From JALONO01 sp038209965 (lineage in GTDB: Bacteria > Bacteroidota > Bacteroidia > Cytophagales > Thermoflexibacteraceae), in assembly GCA_038209965.1 (NCBI GenBank), contig JBBQXF010000070.1:1-24592 (forward strand): 24,592 nucleotides of DNA, read 5' to 3'. This document shows positions 15,336-22,981 of the stretch, piece by piece. The number at the start of each line of letters is the position of its first letter. Position 1 is the first letter of the stretch. The position numbers and the translations under genes were made by a program. The notes under the pieces are model-generated. The model had not been told where the DNA came from, ran no database searches, and saw only the letters and a program-made list of their open reading frames with translations.

Positions 15336-16333
15336 TCCTTGATCAACAGGCCATTTTCATCGGTTACCACTTCAACGTCCAGCAAGAGGACAATGGCGTT
15401 TAGTAATTCTTCGGCGTTTTCGGCTTGGTAGTCACCTGAAATACTGCGCTGGGCCAATGTTGGCCCATTGATTCGCACGTTTACCCCAAAATGTTCCTCG
15501 ATTTGATAAGCAATCTCTTGCAGGGAAGTGGTTTCAAAAGAGAAGGAATGTTGTTGCCAAGCCTTTCCCTGTTGTTTTGTTTCTGACTTATTTTCTACCC
15601 GAAAAATGCCTTTTTTATCAATTGTTACTACTTCGCCAGGTTTCATGGCCAGCATTTTTTGGTTACCGGATTCCATCAGCGAATGTAACTGGACTTTGCC
15701 TTTGCGAAGGGCCACCTTGGTTCCCCGCTTGCGGGTGTACACCACAAACTCTGTCCCCAGCACTTCGATCATCAATTGATCTGGCGTTTTGACCAAAAAA
15801 TTTTGGTGGTCAATGGTGTGTTTGACCGAAAACTCGGCCTCACCGTGCAAATACACTTCGCGGCTGCGCTGGCCAAACCCAAACCTGGGCACTTGTAAAC
15901 TGGAATTGGCATTCAGTATCACCGTGCTTTGATCGGGCAGGGTGATGTTCTTAATTTCGCCAAAAGCGGTCTCATACGTGCGGTAGCGGATTTCCGTGCG
16001 CCAGAACCAGCCGGCCAATCCCAGTAATAGGAGGAGCGAAGCGGCGAATTTGAGCCAAAAACGGCTTGGCGGCCTTTCGTTGGCCAAAGTGGCCCGTGAT
16101 CCGGTTTGGTGATTGCTGGCCCGTGCCGTTATTTTGGCGATAAAAGTTCGGTGGGCCAAGTCCGTGTCGGGCAAAAACTGGGGATTGCCAGTTTCCCATT
16201 CCTCCAGCCATTGGAAGTACAGTTCAACATGCACCGGCTCACTTAGCCACTCCTCCAACATTTTCTGCTGCATGGGGGTGGCACTTCCTTCCAAATTGCT
16301 GATAGTAATATTTTTAGCTATTGCCAATTCCAT
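15332..16333 (-). CDS. FecR family anti-sigma/sigma regulator
   Basis: FecR-type proteins sit in the inner membrane, hold the partner ECF sigma factor in the cytoplasm and receive the signal from the receptor's STN domain in the periplasm. The 333-residue product shows a cytoplasmic part (about 1-92, including QQKMLEEWLSEP and a WLEEWE helix), one membrane span (about 93-111, FWLKFAASLLLLLGLAGWFW), the FecR domain (about 118-215: ITLPDQSTVILNANSSL, REVYLHGEAEFSVKH, FLVKTPDQLMIEVLGTEF) and a C-terminal DUF4974-type domain (about 262-333: SFETTSLQEIAYQIEEHFGV, ISGDYQAENAEELLNAI). All parts are intact. It starts 5 bases after the sigma gene stop, so the two form an operon. The receptor gene follows after 182 bases. 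Confidence 0.92.
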   Translation of the reverse strand: MELAIAKNITISNLEGSATPMQQKMLEEWLSEPVHVELYFQWLEEWETGNPQFLPDTDLAHRTFIAKITARASNHQTGSRATLANERPPSRFWLKFAASLLLLLGLAGWFWRTEIRYRTYETAFGEIKNITLPDQSTVILNANSSLQVPRFGFGQRSREVYLHGEAEFSVKHTIDHQNFLVKTPDQLMIEVLGTEFVVYTRKRGTKVALRKGKVQLHSLMESGNQKMLAMKPGEVVTIDKKGIFRVENKSETKQQGKAWQQHSFSFETTSLQEIAYQIEEHFGVNVRINGPTLAQRSISGDYQAENAEELLNAIVLLLDVEVVTDENGLLIKE

Positions 16334-16338
16334 CTTTG

Positions 16339-17025
16339 CTACGGGTTAAGAAATCCGTCCTGTAATGTCTTTTTCAAAATTTGTAATACCCGAGTGATGT
16401 GCCCCTCCACCGTTTTGACCGAAATTTGTAATTCTTCGGCAATAGTGGGGTTTTTTTTGCCCTCAAAACGGCTCATTATGAACACTTTCTGGCTTTGGGG
16501 CGATACTTCGCGGATCACGGACTCCATTTTGAGGTACAGTTCGTTGTACTGCAAAATTTGTTGGGGCGTGGTGGGCAGTTCGGCTTGTGCCCGAAAGTCG
16601 GCCGCGTCCATGCGCTTGTGCTTGCCCAGTTCGGCGCGCAAATGGGCAAACGCTTGGTGGCGCACCGACGTGAAGAGATAAGCCCGATAAGAGGTCTGGA
16701 TTTGGAGGTAAGTCTTTTTTTGCCAAAAAGCACAAAAAACCTCGCTCACCAAGTCCTCGGCCAGTTCCTTGGAATACAAAAAACGGGCGGCGTGGCTGCA
16801 CAATGGACGGTAGTACCGCTTGAACAGCAGCTCATAGCCTTTCTCGGGGTCTAGCGCAATCGCTTTTCGGATAAAACGCTCATCGTCGACCAAACTGGCT
16901 GCCTCTATTTCCGGTTCATTGCCCGCCAGTGCGAGGAATGGCTTCGGCTTGTCCACTGGTTTGCCAAAAGGTAAAGGTAGCTTCATATTGGTGGGGGGGT
17001 TCGATCTCAGACCTATATTAAGCAT
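16339..17025 (-). CDS. RNA polymerase ECF sigma factor (FecI-like)
   Basis: This sigma factor should direct RNA polymerase to the receptor gene when released by FecR. Region 2 spans about residues 64-105 (YELLFKRYYRPLCSHAARFLYS, then AEDLVSEVFCAFWQKK), and region 4 about 165-225 (SPQSQKVFIMSRFEGKKNPTIAEELQISVKTVEGHITRVLQILKK), with the helix-turn-helix in IAEELQISVKTVEGHI. There is a roughly 50-residue non-conserved N-terminal part. Two ATGs are possible: 17025 (228 residues, AT-rich leader, used here) and 16986 (215 residues). I cannot decide between them, and the conserved domains are unaffected. It is the first gene of the sigma-fecR operon. Confidence 0.92.
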   Translation of the reverse strand: MLNIGLRSNPPTNMKLPLPFGKPVDKPKPFLALAGNEPEIEAASLVDDERFIRKAIALDPEKGYELLFKRYYRPLCSHAARFLYSKELAEDLVSEVFCAFWQKKTYLQIQTSYRAYLFTSVRHQAFAHLRAELGKHKRMDAADFRAQAELPTTPQQILQYNELYLKMESVIREVSPQSQKVFIMSRFEGKKNPTIAEELQISVKTVEGHITRVLQILKKTLQDGFLNP

Positions 17026-17178
17026 TTTTTAAGGGTAGATGAAATAAAGACGTTTTACCCTTGCCCTAAATTAAGAAAAAACGATCTTTTTTCCTAATTA
17101 GAGAAGTAAAGGAGGGGAAAGGCTTGCCGTTCCGCTCCGTCTGGTACGCGAGTTGCCAGCCATGCGCGGTAAAACAGG

Positions 17179-17670
17179 CTAATAGGCTACTTTAAGGCCG
17201 TGGTATTTGGCCTGCTCGTCATAATCTTTGCGGAGAGGGTAGCCCTCCCAGTCGGCGGGGAGGAGGATGCGCCGTAGATCGGGGTGGCCCGCAAAACGGA
17301 TGCCCAGCAGATCATAAATTTCGCGCTCGTGCCAGTCGGCGGTGCGCCAGATCTGGCTCACGGTGGGCACTTCGGGCAGTGGTTGGCCCGGGCGATCGCG
17401 TGGCACTACTACTTTGACCACCAGTTGCACGTGCTCAACGATGCTGTAGAGGTGATAGAGGACTTCCAGCGTGCCGGCGGTCGGCCCGTTGTCCAGTCCA
17501 GTGATGCAGGTGCAGTGATCAAAATATTCATCATGGAGCCATTCACAGACTTGAACCAGTTGGTCGGTGCCCAATTGGATCCAAGGCTGGGGCGCGGCCC
17601 AGTCAACTTGCAAAAACAGGGCCGCCCCAAACTTATCTTGCAGTTGCTGGCCAATTTTTTCGGCATCCAT
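17179..17670 (-). CDS. nuoC: NADH-quinone oxidoreductase subunit C
   Basis: NuoC is the 30-kDa-type subunit in the peripheral arm of respiratory complex I, contacting NuoD and NuoB near the quinone site. The 163-residue protein carries the complete family signature WHEREIYDLLGIRFAGHPDLRR followed by ILLPADWEGYPLRKDY (113-150). The N-terminal half (DQLVQVCEWLHDEYFDHCTCITGLDN) also fits. The length is normal for a stand-alone NuoC; it is not fused to NuoD. Unusually, no other nuo gene lies beside it: a small membrane protein gene is 3 bp upstream and the ECF sigma operon lies downstream. Either the nuo genes are scattered in this genome, or this is an extra copy. Confidence 0.92.
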   Translation of the reverse strand: MDAEKIGQQLQDKFGAALFLQVDWAAPQPWIQLGTDQLVQVCEWLHDEYFDHCTCITGLDNGPTAGTLEVLYHLYSIVEHVQLVVKVVVPRDRPGQPLPEVPTVSQIWRTADWHEREIYDLLGIRFAGHPDLRRILLPADWEGYPLRKDYDEQAKYHGLKVAY

Positions 17671-17673
17671 TGG

Positions 17674-18012
17674 CTACTGTTTTAGTCGGATATAAAGATA
17701 GACCAAGCCAATCAATGACAACAACGCCCACGGGCCAAAGTACCAGTAGGCCCCCATTACAAAAGCAAAGCCGCTCACAAAAATAACTTGCGAGAAATCA
17801 CCCCCTTTTCTTTGGAGGCGGGATTGCTGGCGCATGGCCCCTTTGATGGTTCTGCCCGGCTCATAATCTGGCGAGTTGCGGTCAGCTTCGGCGTCATATT
17901 TGGCCCGGGCCAGCCGCGCTGCCAATTCCTCCTTGTCGGGGTCGTAGTGGCGCGGCTCGTAGGTAAACTGCCGGTGACTGGGCCGCTTAAATAGGCTTGG
18001 AAGTTTCATCAT
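17674..18012 (-). CDS. small conserved membrane protein of unknown function
   Basis: The 112-residue product has a polar, charged N-terminal two thirds (RPSHRQFTYEPRHYDPDKEEL...) and two hydrophobic segments near the C-terminus (about 73-93 and 94-108, IFVSGFAFVMGAYWYFGPW and ALLSLIGLVYLYI). The FTYEPRHYDPDKEE element is one I recognise from small Bacteroidota proteins that databases often mislabel as a riboflavin synthase subunit; the function is unknown and nothing enzymatic is visible. The gene ends 3 bases before nuoC begins, so they are surely co-transcribed. Two adjacent ATGs (18012 and 18009) are both possible starts. Confidence 0.75.
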   Translation of the reverse strand: MMKLPSLFKRPSHRQFTYEPRHYDPDKEELAARLARAKYDAEADRNSPDYEPGRTIKGAMRQQSRLQRKGGDFSQVIFVSGFAFVMGAYWYFGPWALLSLIGLVYLYIRLKQ

Positions 18013-18114
18013 AAGCTAAATTCAAGTAATAAATGCAACGTGGAGGATGGCTACTGCAGTCTCATCGGCTCACACACAACGCTTTGGGTCGGTGGTTCGC
18101 TACCCGCTGACCAG

Positions 18115-18414
18115 CTATTTGCCCACCAACTGGGCTACTTTCATGGCCACTCCCAAATCGCCGGAGACTTTGAGTTTGCCCACCATCATGGCCGTCATCA
18201 CGTTCAGGTCGCCGTTCATCAGCTTGTTGATGTTTTCCAGCGAGGCTTTGATCGTGCAGTCAGCGGCTTGGTCCAGGTTGGTGACCAACGGCGGGCTTTG
18301 GGCCGTATCCACAAATACGCTGCCTTCATCCATCATAAATTTGAGTGTGCCCGAAAGCGTGGCCCCTTGCGCCACAATCCCCTTGATTTTTTCCGTAAAC
18401 GCAATTAAATCCAT
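18115..18414 (-). CDS. SCP2 sterol-binding domain protein
   Basis: This 99-residue protein consists of a single SCP2 domain, a hydrophobic-tunnel fold that binds fatty acyl chains, sterols or acyl-CoA. Visible marks are TLKFMMDEGSVFVD with the following acidic strand, ADCTIKASLENINKLMNGDLNVMTAMMVGKLKVSGDLGVAMKV, the standard second half of the family. There is no signal peptide, so it is cytoplasmic. It lies 45 bp behind a crotonase-family gene on the same strand, which suggests lipid or acyl-CoA handling; the exact ligand is unknown. The ATG at 18414 is the only good start and the length is normal for bacterial stand-alone SCP2. Confidence 0.88.
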   Translation of the reverse strand: MDLIAFTEKIKGIVAQGATLSGTLKFMMDEGSVFVDTAQSPPLVTNLDQAADCTIKASLENINKLMNGDLNVMTAMMVGKLKVSGDLGVAMKVAQLVGK

Positions 18415-18459
18415 ATCGGCGTGCTGAGTTGGGTCCTGTCCATCAATGATCGAAGGTAG

Positions 18460-19215
18460 TTATTTTTTGAAATTCCGCAAAGTTTCTACCCGGTCAGTAA
18501 TGTCCAAATGGACGTTGAGTTCGTTGTCCAGCCCTTCGCGCAGGGTGTTTTTGGCCCCAAAATAGTACAATTGTTTCATCCCGGCAATGGTTTGGGCACT
18601 GTTGCCAATGATCTGTTTGGCGAGGGCTTCCACGGCGTTTTCCAGATCGGCTGCGGGCACGGCCCGGTTCACCAGCCCGATCCGCTCGGCCTCTTTGCCC
18701 GACACGGGCTGGGCCGTGAACGACAGTTCCAAGGCTTTGGCCAAGCCCACGCGCTGGGGCAAGCGCTGGGTCATGCCCCATTTGGGCGCAATGCCCCATT
18801 TGGTGTGGGTGTCGCCGATTTGGGCATCTTCCGAGGCCCAGATCAAGTCGAAGGCCAGCATCAGTTCGGTGGCCCCGGTGTAGCAGTGGCCATTGACCGC
18901 CGCAATGGTCACTTGGGGCATCGCTTGGATGATATCAATAAATTCAACGCCAAACTGGAGAAAATCGTCGGAGGTGAACTGGCCACCCACAATGTACTCG
19001 TTGAGCTTTTTCAGATCCACCCCGGCGGAAAAGGAGCGGCCTGCCCCCGTGAGGATGAGCACCCGCACCTCGGGATCTTGGGCGATTTCCCGGGCAGCTT
19101 CGCTCAATTCCTTGACCATCAATGGACTGAGCGCATTGAGTGCCGTTGGGCGGTTCATCACTATCTTGGCAATGGGGCCTTCTTGGCTGACAATTATTTC
19201 TTGAAAACTGTTCAT
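18460..19215 (-). CDS. enoyl-CoA hydratase/isomerase (crotonase) family protein
   Basis: The 251-residue protein has the crotonase fold: NRPTALNALS (21-30), the oxyanion-hole segment GRSFSAGVDLKKL (59-71), and NGHCYTGATELMLAFDLIWAS (108-128) with the second oxyanion glycine and a glutamate E117 equivalent to E144 of rat hydratase. The position of the second hydratase glutamate (E164) falls in GDTHTKWGI around residue 137 and is not acidic. A true syn-hydratase needs both, so an isomerase, hydrolase or other crotonase reaction is more likely. The ATG at 19215 is used; upstream there is only a TTG. The gene heads a minus-strand run with the SCP2 protein, a small membrane protein and nuoC. Confidence 0.88.
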   Translation of the reverse strand: MNSFQEIIVSQEGPIAKIVMNRPTALNALSPLMVKELSEAAREIAQDPEVRVLILTGAGRSFSAGVDLKKLNEYIVGGQFTSDDFLQFGVEFIDIIQAMPQVTIAAVNGHCYTGATELMLAFDLIWASEDAQIGDTHTKWGIAPKWGMTQRLPQRVGLAKALELSFTAQPVSGKEAERIGLVNRAVPAADLENAVEALAKQIIGNSAQTIAGMKQLYYFGAKNTLREGLDNELNVHLDITDRVETLRNFKK

Positions 19216-19324
19216 CTGGACCAATGGTAAATTATTGATTCAATAAAATAGCTGGCCTGCGCGGCTGGCGATTTGGTGGCACAGTGCCTAAATGCCAATC
19301 CCCAGCATTGACCACCATATTGGG

Positions 19325-19332
19325 CAAAAGTA
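19325..19332 (-). promoter_or_regulatory. possible -7 box of the crotonase-SCP2-nuoC run
   Basis: On the minus strand the bases read TACTTTTG, an exact TAnnTTTG match, 110 bases before the ATG at 19215. No matching TTG box is seen at the usual distance. Confidence 0.3.
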
Positions 19333-19347
19333 AATTGTTTTACACGG

Positions 19348-19374
19348 TTGCGATCCGCTTTTTTTGTAAATTTG
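19348..19374 (+). promoter_or_regulatory. likely Bacteroidota promoter of the 19405 gene
   Basis: TTG at 19348-19350 and TAAATTTG at 19367-19374 (exact TAnnTTTG) are 16 bases apart, slightly short of the usual 17-23. The predicted start site lies about 20 bases before the ATG at 19405. The divergent crotonase box at 19325 lies next to it. Confidence 0.45.
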
Positions 19375-19404
19375 CTACCGCCCAGCTTGATTAACGGCAT
19401 TTCC

Positions 19405-19878
19405 ATGCAATTGTTCGACCTCCGATTAGTCCCCTACGAACGTTTTACCATTGTTTCATCCCAAGGAGCGGACGAAGTGCTGGCCAAGTTGCGCCGGGCC
19501 ACCGCCCCACCCAATCGCGAAAAAACTGGGCCGCTCGCCCGGTTCAGTGGACGGATCGGCAACAACGAGTTTGAGCTTTACCATCGGGTGACCAGCCCCA
19601 ACATCTATTTGCCCGTGCTCCGGGGCGAAGTAATGCCCACTTCCTCGGGGTGCATTCTTTTTGTTGCCTCTACCATGTTGTTCAGTACGCAGGTCATTTT
19701 AATTTTTTGGTCGGCAATGGCCTTGTTCATGACGGGCATCTATGTATTGGTCAAGCCAAATTACCTGCACGCAAGTTTCGCTTTTATCATCGGCGTTGGT
19801 TTCTACACCATCAGTGTGGCCAATTTCCATCTGCAAAAAAATATCAGCCGTGAACTGTTGCGCCGGGCCATTGAGTAA
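19405..19878 (+). CDS. membrane protein of unknown function
   Basis: The 157-residue product has a soluble N-terminal part (about 1-80) with FSGRIGNNEFELYHR and NIYLPVLRGEV, a pattern I associate with a group of uncharacterised bacterial membrane proteins, followed by two to three hydrophobic segments (about 83-117 and 123-145: GCILFVASTMLF..., MALFMTGIYVLV, FAFIIGVGFYTISVA) and a short basic tail. No catalytic motif is seen. The ATG at 19405 is preferred to an in-frame non-ATG start further upstream, because a promoter box lies just before it and the upstream residues look non-coding. It converges on the peroxiredoxin gene with only 2 bases between the stop codons and no visible terminator. 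Confidence 0.75.
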   Translation: MQLFDLRLVPYERFTIVSSQGADEVLAKLRRATAPPNREKTGPLARFSGRIGNNEFELYHRVTSPNIYLPVLRGEVMPTSSGCILFVASTMLFSTQVILIFWSAMALFMTGIYVLVKPNYLHASFAFIIGVGFYTISVANFHLQKNISRELLRRAIE

Positions 19879-19880
19879 GT

Positions 19881-20336
19881 TCATTTGGGCACTTTCAGTT
19901 TAGCGATCATGGCCCGAATGTGCCCGGCCGACTCAAACATGGCCTCATAAACCCCGGTGATCCGCTGCTGGGCATCCAGCAGATAAGTGACCCGTTTGGT
20001 CATCCCGATGAGCGGGACTATGGCATCGTAGAGGCGGGCCACTTTGCCCTGCTCATCGGCCAGCAACTGAAAGGGCAGTTGGTGCTGCTGGATAAATTTC
20101 TGGTGGGTGGCCACCGAGTCCCGGCTAATCCCCACTATGTCAATGTCATAACCCCGAAATTCGGCAAAATGATCACGAAATTCACAAGCCTCGGCCGTGC
20201 ACCCGCTGGTGAAATCTTTGGGATAAAAATAGATGATGCACGGTTTGTTTGCCAAATCGGTGTGCAAGGTGAAATCTTGGCCTGAACTTGACGCTAAGGT
20301 AAAGTTTGGTGCGGGAGACTGGATCTTGAGCGGCAT
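19881..20336 (-). CDS. bcp: thioredoxin-dependent thiol peroxidase, BCP-type peroxiredoxin
   Basis: BCP-type peroxiredoxins reduce hydrogen peroxide and organic hydroperoxides with electrons from thioredoxin. The 151-residue product has the active-site motif P39-x3-T43-x2-C46 (PKDFTSGCTAEACEFRD), with peroxidatic C46 and resolving C51 five residues later, the atypical two-cysteine BCP arrangement, and the conserved arginine in TKRVTYLLD. Length and layout are normal; no signal peptide, so it is cytoplasmic. The ATG at 20336 is preceded by a promoter-like pair (20364-20395). It converges on the 19405 gene with 2 bases between the stops. Confidence 0.92.
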   Translation of the reverse strand: MPLKIQSPAPNFTLASSSGQDFTLHTDLANKPCIIYFYPKDFTSGCTAEACEFRDHFAEFRGYDIDIVGISRDSVATHQKFIQQHQLPFQLLADEQGKVARLYDAIVPLIGMTKRVTYLLDAQQRITGVYEAMFESAGHIRAMIAKLKVPK

Positions 20337-20363
20337 GGGCGGGGTAGATTGGTTGAAGTATCA

Positions 20364-20395
20364 ACAAGGTAACGGGCCAGATGTTTGGCTGCCAA
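20364..20395 (-). promoter_or_regulatory. possible promoter of the bcp gene
   Basis: On the minus strand TTG (20393-20395) and TACCTTGT (20364-20371) are 21 bases apart, matching the Bacteroidota spacing; the second box differs from TAnnTTTG at two positions. The start site would lie about 20-25 bases before the ATG. Confidence 0.4.
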
Positions 20396-20489
20396 TCGAT
20401 ATTTAACTGTGCCGCAACCGAAATTCCCAAGGGATTATTCGCGGCTTCGGAAAAAAAACCGGAAAATCAACTAATGGAGACCAACAAAA

Positions 20490-20530
20490 AGGGGCGGCTT
20501 TGTGGCAATTTACGCCGCCAAACCGCCCCT
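20490..20530 (-). terminator. intrinsic terminator of RNase R
   Basis: On the minus strand an 8-bp perfect GC-rich stem (AGGGGCGG / CCGCCCCT) is extended by an imperfect inner stem and followed directly by TTTTTGTT. It begins about 22 bases after the rnr stop. This is the clearest classical intrinsic terminator of the window. Confidence 0.85.
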
Positions 20531-20551
20531 GTTCACTAGTTGAATTGGACA

Positions 20552-22786
20552 TTAGTCCTCGTCCATAAACAAGTCAATGGTGCGTTTTTCCAGATCCGTG
20601 GACTTGATGCGCACCTTTACTGGGTCGCCGAAGCGGAACGTCCGCCCATAGCGCCGCCCAACAAGGCAGTATTTCTTTTCGTCGAACTCGTAGCGGTCGC
20701 CCTGCAAATCGGTGAGCCGGACCATGCCCTCGCAGCGGGTTTCGGTCACTTCGACAAAGATGCCCCACTCCGTCACCCCTGTGACCACGCCCGGCAGGGA
20801 GCGGTTTTTGAGTGCCCCGGCCATTTTGAGGTCTTGCATCAATTCCACTTGTTTGTATTTGATGGAGGCGCGTTCGGCTTCGGCGGCCCGCTTTTCCATT
20901 TCGGAGGAATGTTTGCACCGCTCATCGTAGGGCAATTTGTCCACCGGTTCGCCACCGTCGAGGTAGTGCTGGAGCAGCCGGTGGGCCATCATATCGGGAT
21001 ACCGCCGGATGGGCGATGTGAAGTGCGAATAATGGTCAAAAGCCAGCCCAAAGTGCCCCGTGGGATCGGTGGTATATTTGGCCTTGGACATGGCCCGGAT
21101 GGCCAATTGTTGCAGCACGCCCTGTTCAGGCTTGCCCTCTGACTGGATGGCCAGTTCATTGAGTGAAGTGGAAATGGCTTTTTCGTCCACCTTGATCGTA
21201 TAGCCAAACAACTTGGCAAAATTGGCAAAATTCTGAATTTTTTCTGGATCTGGCGCATCGTGGATCCGGTACACCATCGTATTCTTGGGTTTGCTCTTGC
21301 GCAGGTTGAACACAAACTCCGCCACTTGCTTGTTGGCCAACAACATAAACTCCTCGATCAACTTGTGGGCATCTTGGCGCACTTTGGGTACAATGGCGAT
21401 CGGTTTTTTGTTGGCGTCGAGCTTGAACTTGACCTCGGTGGTCTCAAACAGGATCGCCCCTTTCTTCACCCGGCTTTTTTGCAACAGCTTGGCCACTCGG
21501 TTTAGCCAATTGAGTTCAACGACGTAGTCGCCTTGGCCAGTGGTAAGTACTTGCTGGGCCTCTTCGTAGCTAAAGCGCCGCTGTGAATGGATGACCGTGC
21601 GCCCAAACCATTCCGACACCAGTTTGCCCCGTTCGGTCATTTCAAAAATGGCCGAGAAGGTCAGTTTATCCTCGTGCGGGCGTAGCGAACACAAGCGGTT
21701 GGACAATTTTTCGGGCAGCATGGGCACGCAGCGATCCACCAAGTATACAGAGGTGGCCCGCCGCAGGGCCTCTTGCTCCAAGATACTGCCCGGCAATACG
21801 TAATGCGTCACATCGGCAATGTGGATGCCCACCTCCCAGTTGCCGTTTTCCAACTGGCGCAGCGAAAGTGCATCGTCAAAATCTTGGGCATCTTCAGGGT
21901 CAATGGTGAGCGTGGGCACGCCGCGCAAATCGCGCCGTTTGGCCACTTCTGCCGGGGTAATTGCTTCGTTGATCAGCTCGGCAGCTTGCAACACCTCGGC
22001 GGGAAACTCGTAGGGCAAATCGTATTCGGCCATGATCGAGTGCATTTCAGTTTCGTGTTCGCCCGATTTACCCAGTACCTTGGTCACTTTGCCAATCGGA
22101 TTTTTGTCACTGCTTTCCCATTCGGTAATGGTGACCAAGACTTTTTCGCCGTGTTCGGCCCCGTTGAGATCCCGCAAGCTGACAAAAATATCGTGGTACA
22201 TTTTCCGTTTGTCGGGCACTACAAAGGCATGGCGGTTGCCTATCTCGATCCGACCGACAAAATCGGTGCGGGCCCGCTTCACCACTTCCACGATTTCGCC
22301 CTCTGGCCGAGAATCTTTGCGGAACTTATGGACCAATACTTTGACCGTGTCACCATCCAGCACGTTGGCGGCATGGCGGCGGTGCACCCAAATGTCGCGG
22401 TTGGTCTCGCCGCTGGATCCCGCCTCCGGGATAACGAAGAGATACTCCGGGTTCACATAGTCCACCCGGCCCACGACGAACGCCGGATCGCCCTGCCCCA
22501 AAGCTTGGAAGGTGAGTGGGCCGACTTTGGTGATTAGTTTTTGGAGGGCCAGTTGCTCGAGCAGCGCTTCAATGGCCGCTTTACTGAACAAATCTTTGGC
22601 CCCAAATTTACGGTGGAACTGGGTGGCGTGCAGTTGGCGGTCGGGTTTTTCGGCTAAAATTGCCAAAACAGTCCCGGTCGCATTGTCCTGAAAACTATAT
22701 TTTTTGGGTGAGGTCGTTTGGCTCCGCTGGTCTTTCTTTTTCCCCTTCTCTTTGGTCTTGCCCTTCTTCTTGTTGTTGGTTGTCAT
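20552..22786 (-). CDS. rnr: ribonuclease R
   Basis: RNase R is a processive 3'-to-5' exoribonuclease that degrades structured RNA, including rRNA and mRNA remnants. The 744-residue product has a lysine-rich start (1-30), an N-terminal helical/OB part with cold-shock-type domains (about 30-260), the RNB catalytic domain with the metal-binding aspartates in TIDPEDAQDFDDAL (about 297-310), HIADVTHYV, RRATSVYLVDRCVPMLPEKLSN and FTSPIRRYPDMMAHRLL, and a C-terminal S1 domain (about 655-740, PGVVTGVTEWGIFVEV). RNase R rather than RNase II is indicated by the length and basic start. The ATG at 22786 opens a highly basic N-terminus. The gene is alone, with an intrinsic terminator behind it. Confidence 0.94.
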   Translation of the reverse strand: MTTNNKKKGKTKEKGKKKDQRSQTTSPKKYSFQDNATGTVLAILAEKPDRQLHATQFHRKFGAKDLFSKAAIEALLEQLALQKLITKVGPLTFQALGQGDPAFVVGRVDYVNPEYLFVIPEAGSSGETNRDIWVHRRHAANVLDGDTVKVLVHKFRKDSRPEGEIVEVVKRARTDFVGRIEIGNRHAFVVPDKRKMYHDIFVSLRDLNGAEHGEKVLVTITEWESSDKNPIGKVTKVLGKSGEHETEMHSIMAEYDLPYEFPAEVLQAAELINEAITPAEVAKRRDLRGVPTLTIDPEDAQDFDDALSLRQLENGNWEVGIHIADVTHYVLPGSILEQEALRRATSVYLVDRCVPMLPEKLSNRLCSLRPHEDKLTFSAIFEMTERGKLVSEWFGRTVIHSQRRFSYEEAQQVLTTGQGDYVVELNWLNRVAKLLQKSRVKKGAILFETTEVKFKLDANKKPIAIVPKVRQDAHKLIEEFMLLANKQVAEFVFNLRKSKPKNTMVYRIHDAPDPEKIQNFANFAKLFGYTIKVDEKAISTSLNELAIQSEGKPEQGVLQQLAIRAMSKAKYTTDPTGHFGLAFDHYSHFTSPIRRYPDMMAHRLLQHYLDGGEPVDKLPYDERCKHSSEMEKRAAEAERASIKYKQVELMQDLKMAGALKNRSLPGVVTGVTEWGIFVEVTETRCEGMVRLTDLQGDRYEFDEKKYCLVGRRYGRTFRFGDPVKVRIKSTDLEKRTIDLFMDED

Positions 22787-22981
22787 GAAAAAAATAATCG
22801 TTTAACTTTTTTACGGGATAAACGGCCCAGCCAACAATTCAAATGCAACTGTCTTTTCTGGGACCGCTTGTCCACAAACTCCCTCTTTTAACGTTCTCTA
22901 CTGGCAGATTAGTTTCATCCCATGCCATATTACGAAAAATTAACTTCGACCTAGGGGGTACTTTAGCCAAAAAACCTAGCT

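Noticed and set aside
22950..22980. CCTAGG...CCTAG inverted repeat just behind the J-domain gene as terminator
   Set aside because: The stem is only 5 bp with a large loop and no T-run; not better than chance.
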